DNA of 64,000 bases, taken from the NCBI GenBank assembly GCA_025141015.1, contig CP081098.1, positions 2,734,501 to 2,798,500 of the forward strand, read 5' to 3'. This DNA comes from Rhodobacteraceae bacterium M382 (GTDB lineage: Bacteria > Pseudomonadota > Alphaproteobacteria > Rhodobacterales > Rhodobacteraceae). Shown in pieces: positions 1 to 8,471 of the stretch. Every line of letters begins with the position of its first letter. Position 1 is the stretch's first letter. Under the pieces are notes generated by a model. That model did no database searches, was not told the DNA's origin, and saw only the letters and a list, made by a program, of their open reading frames with translations. The translations under genes and the position numbers were made by a program.

Positions 1-1371
1 GGCAAATTCAAACGGTTGCGCCAACCGGATACACCCATGGGAATAGGCGCGGACTTCGCGGGAGAACAGGTGTTTTTGAGGCGTGTCGTGCAGATAGATG
101 TTGTGTTTGTTGGGGAACATGAATTTGACCAGCCCCAGCGCATTGCGTTTGGATGGGGGTTGGCGCATCGCATAGGGAAAGCTGCGCGACGAATATTTGG
201 AAAAATCAACTGCACCACGGTTCACACGTCGCCCCCGGCTGTCGGTGATTTCCAAATGGCTGACAGCATGTGGGTTTGCCCGCAGTTTCGGAAGATATTC
301 CTTGGTGATGATCGAACGCGGCACATACCAGCTGGGGTTGATGACCATATGCTCCATCTCATCCGAAAACTCGGGTGTCCGCCGGTCCCCGGTGTTTTTA
401 CCCACGACGGACCGGGTCACAAAGGTGACTTTGCCATCGTCGATGATCTTGGCCGTAAAATCTGTCTGGTTGACCAGAACGTGACGCGGGCCCCGGTCCC
501 GGTTCATCCAGCGTTCGCGCTCCATCGCGACAATGATCGATTTCAGACGCTGACGCACCGGGATGTTGATCTGTTGGACGGTTTCCTTGCCGGCAACGCC
601 ATCCGCCTCGAGTCCATGTTCCAACTGGAATTGTTGAACAGCAGCCTGCATGGTCGCGTCATATTTGCGCGACGGCGTTGGCCGCATGTACCCCATTCGG
701 ATCATCCGGTTGCGCAGCGAAACGACATTGTCACCGGTTTCACCAGGTTCGATCTTGCGGTTTGGAACCTTTTCGCCCCACCCACCGCTGGCCATCAGCC
801 GTTCCAAACGCAGCTTTTCCTTCATTAACCCGCGATATTCGGGCGTATCCGGAGCCAAGGATCGCATCGCAGCGGACGGAGCGGTCGTGTTCAATTGCGT
901 CAGATATGCGCTGCGGTCCCGTTCGGGCCGGTCGCGCACAATGCCGCTGTCCACCTTGGACGGGGTGACCTGACCGATTTGCACATCGGTGGCATAATCC
1001 ACATAGGCCCGGCTCAGTGCGACTTCGACCAATCCCAAATCCCGGGTGGTGCGCACATCCGCCATCTGCGCCATCAGCGCATCAGCCTTGGCTGTCAGAT
1101 CCGGCAATCCATGCAAACGTGCCATCTTCAGCGTATCCAACAGAGCCGCGCGGCGCGCCCGCGCCTGATCCGTATCCCCCGTCCAGATGGGTTCGTAATT
1201 TCCCGCGCGATAGAATTTTGCAACGGCATCATCGGCTGATGCGGCTTCAGCGATCGCCTGTTTAAAGGCCGTAACCTGCGCCTCGGCCATCCCCGACATC
1301 AGGCCAAGCGCGATACTGAACGCCCCGGCGGCAACAGTTCGGGCGAAAAAGGATCGGCAGGTCAAATACAT
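1..1371 (-). CDS. L,D-transpeptidase (YcbB-like), C-terminus outside window
   Basis: Periplasmic murein cross-linking enzyme that forms 3-3 peptide bonds using an active-site cysteine. Reading leftward from ATG at 1371 (AAGGA box about 8 bases upstream), 457 codons stay open to the window edge, so the gene is partial. A signal peptide with a hydrophobic stretch and an AEA-type cleavage site covers about residues 1-32. A peptidoglycan-binding-like segment lies near residues 195-250, and the YkuD catalytic motif SHGCIRL places Cys at about 447 (bases 31-33). The layout matches the long YcbB/LdtD type rather than the short ErfK type. It is divergent from another cell-wall gene at 1719. Function is inferred from family motifs. 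Confidence 0.88.
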   Translation of the reverse strand, partial: MYLTCRSFFARTVAAGAFSIALGLMSGMAEAQVTAFKQAIAEAASADDAVAKFYRAGNYEPIWTGDTDQARARRAALLDTLKMARLHGLPDLTAKADALMAQMADVRTTRDLGLVEVALSRAYVDYATDVQIGQVTPSKVDSGIVRDRPERDRSAYLTQLNTTAPSAAMRSLAPDTPEYRGLMKEKLRLERLMASGGWGEKVPNRKIEPGETGDNVVSLRNRMIRMGYMRPTPSRKYDATMQAAVQQFQLEHGLEADGVAGKETVQQINIPVRQRLKSIIVAMERERWMNRDRGPRHVLVNQTDFTAKIIDDGKVTFVTRSVVGKNTGDRRTPEFSDEMEHMVINPSWYVPRSIITKEYLPKLRANPHAVSHLEITDSRGRRVNRGAVDFSKYSSRSFPYAMRQPPSKRNALGLVKFMFPNKHNIYLHDTPQKHLFSREVRAYSHGCIRLAQPFEFA

Positions 1372-1718
1372 ACGGTGTACATCCTTGCTGGGAAATGGGT
1401 TGGAACATATTGCGTACCTCAAATTCTGGGAAAAACCAGCATGCAAAGTCTATTCACGATTACTTCATCCAAAAATTCCCCCTAAATCTGATGCGATTTT
1501 GACGCCCGAAACCCGAGGTTCCATCAAATCGTAACGGTTTAGTCAGAGTTTGCGCAAAAAATCGCCGAAAATTCCCACTAATTACAACTTGCAACAATCC
1601 TCACTTGGCACACGATTCGGACTATGCAATAGGTTTTGCATCTGGGGATGGATGAACACATAGCGCACGTAACATCGTGTGCAGGCAGGAATATAGCGTA
1701 CGGGACGACGCAGACACC
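1372..1718. other. Divergent intergenic region, 347 bp
   Basis: AT-rich spacer between two divergently transcribed cell-wall genes. It must hold both promoters, but I could not pick a convincing -35/-10 pair. The one structured motif is an inverted repeat, ATGCAA-N6-TTGCAT, at 1624-1641, about 80 bases before the DUF882 gene; it could be an operator. No RNA gene or coding region is apparent. Confidence 0.5.
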
Positions 1719-2291
1719 ATGAGCAATAGCATCAGTTCAACGGGCATGACCCGTCGGGCCCTCCTAGGGGCATTCGCAGCAACCACTCTTGCAGCGACAC
1801 CAACCTACTCCAAGGCAGCAGGATTTCTGCGCGGCGGTGGCGACATCCGACGCATCCGCATGTATTCGGGCCGTACCGGCGAACGGATCGACATGATCTA
1901 TTGGATCGACGGAAAATACATCAAGGACGCGGTGAAGGAGGTCAATTACTTCATGCGCGACTGGCGGACGGACCAGACCAAATCCATGGATCTTCGCACC
2001 ATTGATATCATGGCTGCGTCGCATAATCTGTTGGACGTCAATGAACCCTATATGCTGTTGTCGGGCTATCGCAGCCCTCAGACCAACGCAATGTTGCGCC
2101 GCCGGTCCCGTGGTGTCGCCAAAAATTCGCTGCACATGAAAGGTCAGGCTGCTGACCTGCGCCTCTCTTCGCGATCTGTCAGCCAAATCTCGCGGGCCGC
2201 GATTTCGTGCCGTGCTGGCGGCGTTGGAAAATATCACCGCTCAAACTTTGTGCATATGGACTGTGGCGTGGTTCGCAATTGGGGCGGTTAA
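1719..2291 (+). CDS. YcbK/DUF882-family murein peptidase, Tat-exported
   Basis: Predicted M15-type zinc peptidase acting on peptidoglycan in the periplasm. It has 190 residues from ATG 1719; a GTG at 1677 and an ATG at 1746 are alternative starts in the same frame. A twin-arginine signal (TRRALLGAF) begins near residue 11. Candidate zinc ligands are His139 and Asp146 (H-x6-D in SLHMKGQAADLR) and His179 in HMD near the C-terminus. In characterised DUF882/YcbK relatives this fold cleaves stem-peptide cross-links. It faces an L,D-transpeptidase gene, so the two may act on the same wall layer. A hairpin with a T-run at 2317-2348 ends the unit. Confidence 0.82.
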   Translation: MSNSISSTGMTRRALLGAFAATTLAATPTYSKAAGFLRGGGDIRRIRMYSGRTGERIDMIYWIDGKYIKDAVKEVNYFMRDWRTDQTKSMDLRTIDIMAASHNLLDVNEPYMLLSGYRSPQTNAMLRRRSRGVAKNSLHMKGQAADLRLSSRSVSQISRAAISCRAGGVGKYHRSNFVHMDCGVVRNWGG

Positions 2292-2646
2292 ACCCCAGTC
2301 AAATCACGTTCCGTCAGGGCCCGCTGCTGTAGCATGTGGGCCTTTTTTGTGTCATGTGAACAGTCGTTCGAACCGGGTTGGTGTTCAAACCTGTTGGTGG
2401 ACGCCCGCCCTCTGAGCCGCACAGCAAAAGCGAAACACCGAACAGGTCGACTTTGATCTTCGAACAAAGCCGGGCCACTGTGCGGTTTGTTTCGGCAACT
2501 CTCACAATGATGGCCCAATTGCACCGCCACGAGGAAAAGCTTTTGACTGTCGGCACAAAGCCTTAACAATTTGCTACATATCTTTTGAAACCGCCGATCA
2601 CACAAACCCAATACGCGGACCATCACAACAGGAACGGTTACACGCT
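2292..2646. other. Intergenic spacer, 355 bp
   Basis: After the terminator at 2317-2348 I see nothing supported here. Short open frames on both strands lack ribosome sites and protein-like composition. The promoter of the carbamoyltransferase module should lie in the last 100 bases before 2647. Confidence 0.5.
2317..2348 (+). terminator. Rho-independent terminator after DUF882 gene
   Basis: A short GC stem (GGCCC with GGGCC, extended by a G-T and a C-G pair) closes a loop of about 14 bases and is followed directly by six T at 2343-2348. It sits 25 bases past the stop codon. Confidence 0.6.
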
Positions 2647-3060
2647 ATGTCAGAGCTAAGTGAACATACGAAGGTCAAAGTCGGCTCTGACCGATCCTTT
2701 GGATTGGTGTTTGCCGGGGTGTTTACCATCATTGCCTTATTCCCCCTCTTGGGCGAAGGCAGCATCCGCTTTTGGGCGTTGGGGGCCGCGGCCGTATTCG
2801 GTGGGTTGGCGCTGCTGGCACCAGAGCTGTTAAACAATGCCAACAAATTATGGTTCCGGTTTGGGATGGTGTTGGGCGCGATTGTGTCCCCCATCGTTAT
2901 GGGCATTCTGTTTTTCGGGACCGTTACACCCACTGGATTGATCCGCCGCGCGTTGGGGGCCGATCCGTTAAACCGTTCGTTCGATCCCGAAGCGGATAGC
3001 TATTGGATCGAAATTCCGCCACGCTCATCCGGCGAAAGCTCGATGAAGAACCAATTTTGA
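2647..3060 (+). CDS. SxtJ-like integral membrane protein
   Basis: Small membrane protein of 137 residues and unknown biochemical role. Four hydrophobic segments are visible, roughly residues 19-36, 40-60, 70-80 and 82-97, with a soluble acidic tail. The size and profile match the SxtJ family, named after a gene beside the saxitoxin O-carbamoyltransferase sxtI. Here too it comes just before a carbamoyltransferase gene, with a DUF5989 (SxtK-like) gene between them. I infer that it anchors or supplies the carbamoyltransferase at the membrane; nothing in the sequence proves this. It is the first gene of a four-gene unit with tight spacing (22, 1 and 13 bases). Confidence 0.72.
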   Translation: MSELSEHTKVKVGSDRSFGLVFAGVFTIIALFPLLGEGSIRFWALGAAAVFGGLALLAPELLNNANKLWFRFGMVLGAIVSPIVMGILFFGTVTPTGLIRRALGADPLNRSFDPEADSYWIEIPPRSSGESSMKNQF

Positions 3061-3082
3061 GCAACACGAGACGAGAGAACGA

Positions 3083-3232
3083 ATGGACATTTTTGTTGAA
3101 CTTTGGCGTTTCATGCTGATCAGAAAGAAATTCTGGCTGGCCCCGATCATCCTGATGATGGTTCTGCTGGGTGGTCTTTTGGTGGTGACCCAGGGGTCTG
3201 CCATCGCACCATTCATCTACACGTTGTTCTGA
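3083..3232 (+). CDS. DUF5989 / SxtK-like small membrane protein
   Basis: Protein of 49 residues with one central transmembrane helix (about residues 18-38) after a short basic segment (RKK). Start ATG 3083 follows a GAGAG-type ribosome site; the stop is at 3230-3232 and the next gene starts one base later. Size, topology and position between an SxtJ-like gene and a carbamoyltransferase gene fit DUF5989, which I equate with SxtK of the saxitoxin cluster. Function is unknown. Gene callers may miss it because of its length. Confidence 0.68.
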   Translation: MDIFVELWRFMLIRKKFWLAPIILMMVLLGGLLVVTQGSAIAPFIYTLF

Positions 3233-3233
3233 T

Positions 3234-5078
3234 ATGGTCGCCATTCTGGGCATTTCCGCGTTTTATCACGACAGCGCAGCGGCGTTGGTGGTCGACGGTC
3301 ATATCGTTGCCGCCGCCCAGGAGGAACGTTTCACGCGGATCAAACATGACGCGGGGTTTCCCCACAATGCGGTCGAATACGTGTTGGACGAGGCCGGTTT
3401 GACGCTGGATCAGGTTGACCATATCGCGTTCTATGACAAACCCCTCCTGAAATTTGAACGGCTTCTGGAGACCTATGTTGCCAATGCACCGCGTGGGTTC
3501 AAATCCTTTCGCACCGCAATACCGATCTGGCTCAAGGAAAAACTGTTTCAAAAGAGCCTGTTGCAGAATGAACTAAAGGAAATTTCTCCGGGCACCAAAA
3601 CCAGGGACAAATTGCTGTTCGCTGAACACCACTTCAGTCACGCGGCCAGCGCCTTTTATCCGTCCCCCTTTGAAGAGGCCGTGGTCCTGACATTGGACGG
3701 TGTAGGGGAATGGGCAACGACCACTGTGGCTATCGGGCGGGGCAACCAGCTGGACATCGTCAAGGAGCTGCATTTCCCGCATTCTCTGGGGCTGCTGTAT
3801 TCCGCCTTTACCTATTACACCGGTTTCCGGGTCAACAGCGGTGAATACAAGCTGATGGGGCTGGCCCCCTATGGCACGCCGAAATACAAGGATTTGATTC
3901 TGGACACGGTGATTGACGTCAAGGCCGACGGCACCTACCGGCTGGATCAAAGCTATTTTGATTATGCCACCGGTCTGCGCATGACCAACGACAAATTTGC
4001 GGCCGTATTTGGTCGCCCGGTGCGCCAACCCGATACTGACCAGTTGGACCAGTTCCATATGGATATCGCGGCCTCCATTCAGGCCGTAGCCGAAGACGTA
4101 GTGCTGCGCATGACCCGCGCCCTGGCCGCTGAATACGACATTCCCAACCTGTGCATGGCGGGTGGTGTCGCGTTGAACTGTGTCGCCAACGGCCACATTC
4201 TGCGCGATGGTGCCTTTAAAAACCTGTGGATTCAGCCCGCTGCCGGAGACGCCGGTGGGGCATTGGGTGCTGCTCAGGCCGCTTATCACAAGGAATTGGG
4301 ACATCCCAGAATTGTAGACAACACCAAACGCGATGCCATGCGAGGGGCCTATCTGGGACCGATGTTCGAACAGTCCGACATCGACGCCCGCCTGACCCGA
4401 TCTGGTGCGGTGTTTGAAACGTTGCAGGATGATGAGGTCGTTGAACAGACGGCTGATGCGCTGGCCCAGGGCAAGGCAGTAGGTTGGTTCAACGGACGGA
4501 TGGAATTCGGACCGCGGGCTTTGGGCGGACGCTCCATTCTGGGCGACCCAAGATCACCATCGATGCAAAAGCTGCTGAATTTAAAAGTTAAATTCAGAGA
4601 AAGCTTTCGCCCATTTGCGCCCTCGGTCCTGCGTGAGGATGTCGGGGAATGGTTCGATCTGGACGATGACAGCCCCTATATGCTGTTGGTTGATCAGGTG
4701 CGCGACGCCCGGCAACGCGAAATGAGCGAGGCTGAAAAAGCCTTGTTTGGCATCGAAAAGTTGAACGTTGTTCGTTCGGAAATCCCGGCCGTCACCCATA
4801 TTGATTACTCAGCCCGGATCCAAACCGTTCATGCCGACACCAACCCGCGCTATCATCAATTGATCTCGGCCTTTAAACAGCGCACCGGCTGTCCCCTGGT
4901 GGTCAACACGTCCTTTAACGTGCGCGGCGAACCCATCGTCTGCACCCCCGAAGACGCGTTTCATTGTTTTATGGGCACCGATATCGAATGGTTGGTGGTG
5001 GGCAATGCGGTTCTGCGCAAGGAACAACAGGACCCGGCCCTGGCCGAAGATTACAAAAACAAATACGAATTGGATTGA
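3234..5078 (+). CDS. O-carbamoyltransferase, NodU/CmcH/SxtI family
   Basis: Transfers a carbamoyl group from carbamoyl phosphate to a hydroxyl via a carbamoyl-adenylate, as in TobZ, NodU and CmcH. The 614 residues are the usual length for the two-domain family. The N-terminal Kae1-like ASKHA domain starts with ISAFYHDSAAAL (residues 8-19) and has the metal-site stretch EHHFSHAASAF (His132, 133 and 136). The C-terminal domain holds FGPRALGGRSILGDPR and NTSFNVRGEP, typical of carbamoyltransferases. The acceptor is unknown: a polysaccharide, a glycolipid or a small molecule are all possible. Neighbouring SxtJ/SxtK-like genes and a membrane-anchored SGNH enzyme suggest an envelope-located substrate (inference). 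Confidence 0.9.
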   Translation: MVAILGISAFYHDSAAALVVDGHIVAAAQEERFTRIKHDAGFPHNAVEYVLDEAGLTLDQVDHIAFYDKPLLKFERLLETYVANAPRGFKSFRTAIPIWLKEKLFQKSLLQNELKEISPGTKTRDKLLFAEHHFSHAASAFYPSPFEEAVVLTLDGVGEWATTTVAIGRGNQLDIVKELHFPHSLGLLYSAFTYYTGFRVNSGEYKLMGLAPYGTPKYKDLILDTVIDVKADGTYRLDQSYFDYATGLRMTNDKFAAVFGRPVRQPDTDQLDQFHMDIAASIQAVAEDVVLRMTRALAAEYDIPNLCMAGGVALNCVANGHILRDGAFKNLWIQPAAGDAGGALGAAQAAYHKELGHPRIVDNTKRDAMRGAYLGPMFEQSDIDARLTRSGAVFETLQDDEVVEQTADALAQGKAVGWFNGRMEFGPRALGGRSILGDPRSPSMQKLLNLKVKFRESFRPFAPSVLREDVGEWFDLDDDSPYMLLVDQVRDARQREMSEAEKALFGIEKLNVVRSEIPAVTHIDYSARIQTVHADTNPRYHQLISAFKQRTGCPLVVNTSFNVRGEPIVCTPEDAFHCFMGTDIEWLVVGNAVLRKEQQDPALAEDYKNKYELD

Positions 5079-5091
5079 CAGGACACACCCG

Positions 5092-6213
5092 ATGGCGCGC
5101 ATTCTCCTGATCAACCTGGCGATCATGGCCGTTGTGCTGATCGGACTCGAGCTGGTCTTTGGCACCTGGTTTTCGCGCGAACACGCATTGTATCAGTTCA
5201 CCCAGATCCGCGATCAGGTCATTGTCCGGGACAATCCGTTGCCGCCTGAAATTGGCGGCGGCAAACCGACGATCACCTATTCCCGCGATAGCTATGGGTT
5301 TCGTGGATTGGATGGCCCGGTGTCCGAGGTCGACATTCTGACGGTGGGCGGCAGCACCACGGACCAACGCTGGGTCGATGACAGCCAGACCTATCAGGCC
5401 ATTTTGCAGGATCTATTGGCTGTGCAGGGGTATGATGTCGATGTTGTAAACGCCGGAATTGATGGGCAATCCACCTTTGGTCACATCCAGAATTTCCCGT
5501 CCTGGTTTGACAAGATCCCAGACCTAAAGACCGATTACATTCTGTATTATGTGGGCATCAACGACATGCTCAAGATCAACCCGGAAGACATCTTTGACCG
5601 TATGGAGCAGCCCAGCACCATCGCCATGCTAAAGGGCTTCATCAAGGAACATTCGATCTTTTACCAACTCTACCGCGTTGTTCAGGGTTTGTTGGCCGAC
5701 AAACCCGTGCAACACGAACTGACCCGAACAAACATCGCCGAAAACGGCCCGTTTGTGGATAAACCAGTGATCTCTGATCCCTTGCCCCCCGTCATGGCCG
5801 ACTCGCTGCAAGGGCTGCAACGCCGAATTGGCGAGCTGGACCGTTTGACACGGGATTTTGGGGCTGTGCCGATTTTTGTCACACAGCGCAGCGCCCGATG
5901 GCTGCGGGTGAATGGCAAGCCCTGGGGAATTCCCGAATATGAACCGGATTTCTTTGAAAGTGTTCGCAAACATCTCCCCCCCGAATACGCGCATTTGAAC
6001 GGCGTTGATTTTTTTCGGTTCGAACAGGCAACGGCGCGGATCATCATGGACGAATGCATGGCGCGCAACGCAATCTGTTTCGATCTGATGAACGAACTTG
6101 ATTTTGACAATGCAGTCGACTTTTACGACGCGATCCACACCACACCATCTGGCTCAGATCGCATAGCGGATTATCTAGCAAAGAAAATTTCAGACGAAAT
6201 TTTTCTGAATTAG
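5092..6213 (+). CDS. Membrane-anchored SGNH/GDSL hydrolase
   Basis: Esterase- or acetylhydrolase-like protein of 373 residues. An N-terminal hydrophobic segment (residues 3-23) anchors or exports it. SGNH blocks are visible: GGSTT with Ser88, the NAGIDGQST block, YYVGINDM, and a C-terminal D-x-x-H (DAIH). Start ATG 5092 lies 13 bases after the carbamoyltransferase stop; an upstream in-frame extension overlaps that gene and is unlikely. The family removes or transfers acyl groups on sugars. Pairing with a carbamoyltransferase suggests a decorated glycan or lipid, but the substrate cannot be read from the sequence. Confidence 0.8.
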   Translation: MARILLINLAIMAVVLIGLELVFGTWFSREHALYQFTQIRDQVIVRDNPLPPEIGGGKPTITYSRDSYGFRGLDGPVSEVDILTVGGSTTDQRWVDDSQTYQAILQDLLAVQGYDVDVVNAGIDGQSTFGHIQNFPSWFDKIPDLKTDYILYYVGINDMLKINPEDIFDRMEQPSTIAMLKGFIKEHSIFYQLYRVVQGLLADKPVQHELTRTNIAENGPFVDKPVISDPLPPVMADSLQGLQRRIGELDRLTRDFGAVPIFVTQRSARWLRVNGKPWGIPEYEPDFFESVRKHLPPEYAHLNGVDFFRFEQATARIIMDECMARNAICFDLMNELDFDNAVDFYDAIHTTPSGSDRIADYLAKKISDEIFLN

Positions 6214-6321
6214 AATTAGTTTCAATATCTTGCGGCGCTAAGCTCAAGTTTTCTGCCACGCTTGTACCGTCTGGTCCCGCCACCGGTGTTATCATGCTGA
6301 CAGCAATGATGGAGGTCGGTC

Positions 6322-6390
6322 ATGGCCCAGGCAAATCCCTGTGCCGCTTGCTGCAAGGATATGTCGCTTCCTTGCAAGCCTATGCTCTGA
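6322..6390 (+). CDS. Possible Cys-rich leader peptide (22 aa)
   Basis: Short frame from ATG 6322 with a strong GGAGG box at 6311-6315 (6-base spacing). It encodes 22 residues with four cysteines (C-x2-C-C-x6-C) and ends 53 bases before the flavin oxidoreductase gene, in a different frame. Overlapping self-complementary segments follow (see the entry at 6352-6420). It could be a regulatory leader or a chance frame; no homologue is recognised. Confidence 0.35.
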   Translation: MAQANPCAACCKDMSLPCKPML

Positions 6391-6420
6391 TGCCTGCGCG
6401 TAAGTCGCAAGAGACCTTGC
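6352..6420 (+). promoter_or_regulatory. Candidate attenuator-like alternating stem segments
   Basis: Four short complementary arms: TGCAAGG (6352-6358), CCTTGCAAG (6370-6378), GCAAG (6407-6411) and CTTGC (6416-6420). Arms 1:2, 2:3 and 3:4 can each pair, which is the layout of leader-peptide attenuation. Arms 1 and 2 lie inside the Cys-rich leader frame. There is no T-run, so control would be translational or Rho-dependent. Speculative. Confidence 0.28.
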
Positions 6421-6443
6421 ATGGTCACACCCAAGGAAAACTC

Positions 6444-8471
6444 ATGGACCCACTTCTTACCCCATTCCAGCTGCGCCACCTGACCCTGCGCAATCGCATC
6501 ATCAGCACCGCACATGCGCCATCATTTCAGGAAGGCGGCCATCCCAGGGACCGGTATCGGTTGTATCATGAAGAAAAGGCCAAGGGCGGCGTCGGTCTGA
6601 CCATCGTTGGCGGATCTACCAACATTGCTCCAGACAGCCCATCTGTGTTTGGACAATTATACGCAGGTGATGACAGCATCATTCCCTGGTTTCAAAAACT
6701 GACATCCGGCGTGCGCGCTCACGGTGCCGCGATCATGTGCCAGATCACCCACATGGGGCGGCGCACCGCATGGGACGACGGGCATTGGCTCCCTGTCATG
6801 GGGCCATCGGGCACCCGCGAACGCGCACATCGCTCCTGTGTGAAACCGATGGAACCCGAAGACATCACCCGCGTTGTCCAGGACTTTGCACAGGCCGCGA
6901 AACGGTGTCAGGCGGGCGGATTTGACGGCATAGAACTGTTGTCGCATTCGCATCTGATGGGGCAATTCCTGTCGCCGCTGATCAATCGACGCCACGATGA
7001 ATATGGCGGCGCATTGGACAACCGGCTGCGCCTGACGCTGCAGGTGATTGACGCGGTGCGGGCGGCCGTCGGGCCCGACATGATCCTGGGGCTGCGACTG
7101 ACGGGGGATGAATTGATCCAGGGCGGGATGGACGCGGATGACTGCGTAGAAATTGCCCGCAGGCTTGCCAACACCGGGGACGTCGATTTTTTGAACGTTC
7201 TGGCCGGTGCGCCCTATGACGATCTGGGCCTGGCCGGGTGGGTTGCGCCCATGGGGCAGCCAGCTGCACCGCATTTGGATGTTGCTGGCCGGATCCGCGA
7301 GGCGGTCGATATCCCGGTGTTTCATGCGGGCGGTGTCGCGGATATTGCAACCGCACGGCACGCGTTGACCGCGGGGTGCGTGGATCTGATTGGCATGACC
7401 CGCGCCCAGATGGCGGACCCGTATCTGGTGCACAAACTGTCCCGTGACCGAGAATACCGCATCAGACCCTGCGTCGGGTTGGGCTATTGCGTGGATCGGG
7501 TCAATCAAGGCAAACCTGCTGTCTGCGGCCACAACGCCGCCACAGGGCGCGAGGCGACAATGCCCCATGTCCTGGGCACGGCCGCCAGATCCCGCAGGGT
7601 CGTTGTGGTCGGTGGTGGTCCGGGCGGGTTGGAAGCGGCCCGTAAATGCGCCACCCGTGGACACCATGTGGTCCTGTTCGAAGCCAGCGACCGGTTGGGC
7701 GGTCAGATCAACCTGGCCGCCAGGGGGATGACGCGCCGACAGATTTGGGGGGTGGCCGATTGGCTGATAACCGAAGCACGTCACTTGGGGGTGGATATTC
7801 GGCTCAACTCGCTGGCCGAGCCTGATGACATTCTCGCCGAAACGCCCGATGCTGTCATCATCGCCACCGGAGGCTGGCCCGAGCCGCTGGCGTGTGCCGG
7901 ACAGCAATGGCAAACATCGACATGGGATATCATGAATGGCGAATCCCGGGTGTCAGGCACAGTGCTTTTGGTGGACGACATGGGCGACCACCCTGCCCTT
8001 GTCTGCGCTGACGTTCTGTCCCGGTCGGGGTGCACAGTCTCTTTGGTCACGCCCGATCGCAGCGTTGCCCATGATCTGGGACCGACCAATTCGGCTGTCG
8101 TCCTCCGGGATCTAACCCGGCAAGGTGTTACATTCAGTTGTTTTCAGGATCTCGTCGAAATCACGCTGGTCGGCAATCGCAAACAGGCCACGCTGCGCAA
8201 TGTCTTGACCGGTCAAACCGAAGTCAGGCTGGTGGATCATGTCGTGGTAGAGAACGGGATCGTTCCCAATGACACCTTGTATCACGCGCTCAAAGCCGGC
8301 TCCCGTAACCTCGGCCAATTGGACCAGACAGCGATGATCGCCGGGACCTCTCCCTTTGTCGCGCACAATCCAAATGGACATTATCATCTGGCACGGATCG
8401 GGGATGCGGTGGCCGGACGCAATATCCACGCAGCACTCTATGATGCGTTGAGGGTGTGCAAAGATCTATGA
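6444..8471 (+). CDS. NADH:flavin oxidoreductase, 2,4-dienoyl-CoA reductase/TMADH-like
   Basis: Two-domain flavoenzyme of 675 residues. The N-terminal old-yellow-enzyme TIM barrel (about 1-330) binds FMN; the C-terminal part (about 380-675) is a Rossmann FAD/NAD(P) module with VVVVGGGPGGLEAA. Relatives include trimethylamine, dimethylamine and N-methylproline dehydrogenases as well as dienoyl-CoA reductase. Start ATG 6444 has an AAGGAAA box. The Fe-S linker has C-x5-C-x11-C instead of the C-x2-C-x3-C-x11-C of FadH; the second cysteine position is Leu. The cluster may therefore be altered or absent, or this may be a subfamily trait. Substrate unknown; demethylation of a methylated amine is a reasonable guess. 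Its 3' end overlaps the convergent YheT-like gene by 6 bases. Confidence 0.8.
   Translation: MDPLLTPFQLRHLTLRNRIISTAHAPSFQEGGHPRDRYRLYHEEKAKGGVGLTIVGGSTNIAPDSPSVFGQLYAGDDSIIPWFQKLTSGVRAHGAAIMCQITHMGRRTAWDDGHWLPVMGPSGTRERAHRSCVKPMEPEDITRVVQDFAQAAKRCQAGGFDGIELLSHSHLMGQFLSPLINRRHDEYGGALDNRLRLTLQVIDAVRAAVGPDMILGLRLTGDELIQGGMDADDCVEIARRLANTGDVDFLNVLAGAPYDDLGLAGWVAPMGQPAAPHLDVAGRIREAVDIPVFHAGGVADIATARHALTAGCVDLIGMTRAQMADPYLVHKLSRDREYRIRPCVGLGYCVDRVNQGKPAVCGHNAATGREATMPHVLGTAARSRRVVVVGGGPGGLEAARKCATRGHHVVLFEASDRLGGQINLAARGMTRRQIWGVADWLITEARHLGVDIRLNSLAEPDDILAETPDAVIIATGGWPEPLACAGQQWQTSTWDIMNGESRVSGTVLLVDDMGDHPALVCADVLSRSGCTVSLVTPDRSVAHDLGPTNSAVVLRDLTRQGVTFSCFQDLVEITLVGNRKQATLRNVLTGQTEVRLVDHVVVENGIVPNDTLYHALKAGSRNLGQLDQTAMIAGTSPFVAHNPNGHYHLARIGDAVAGRNIHAALYDALRVCKDL

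Noticed and set aside
2378-2566. 62-codon frame between the DUF882 gene and the carbamoyltransferase module
   Set aside because: No ribosome site and no protein-like profile; an antisense frame overlaps it equally well.
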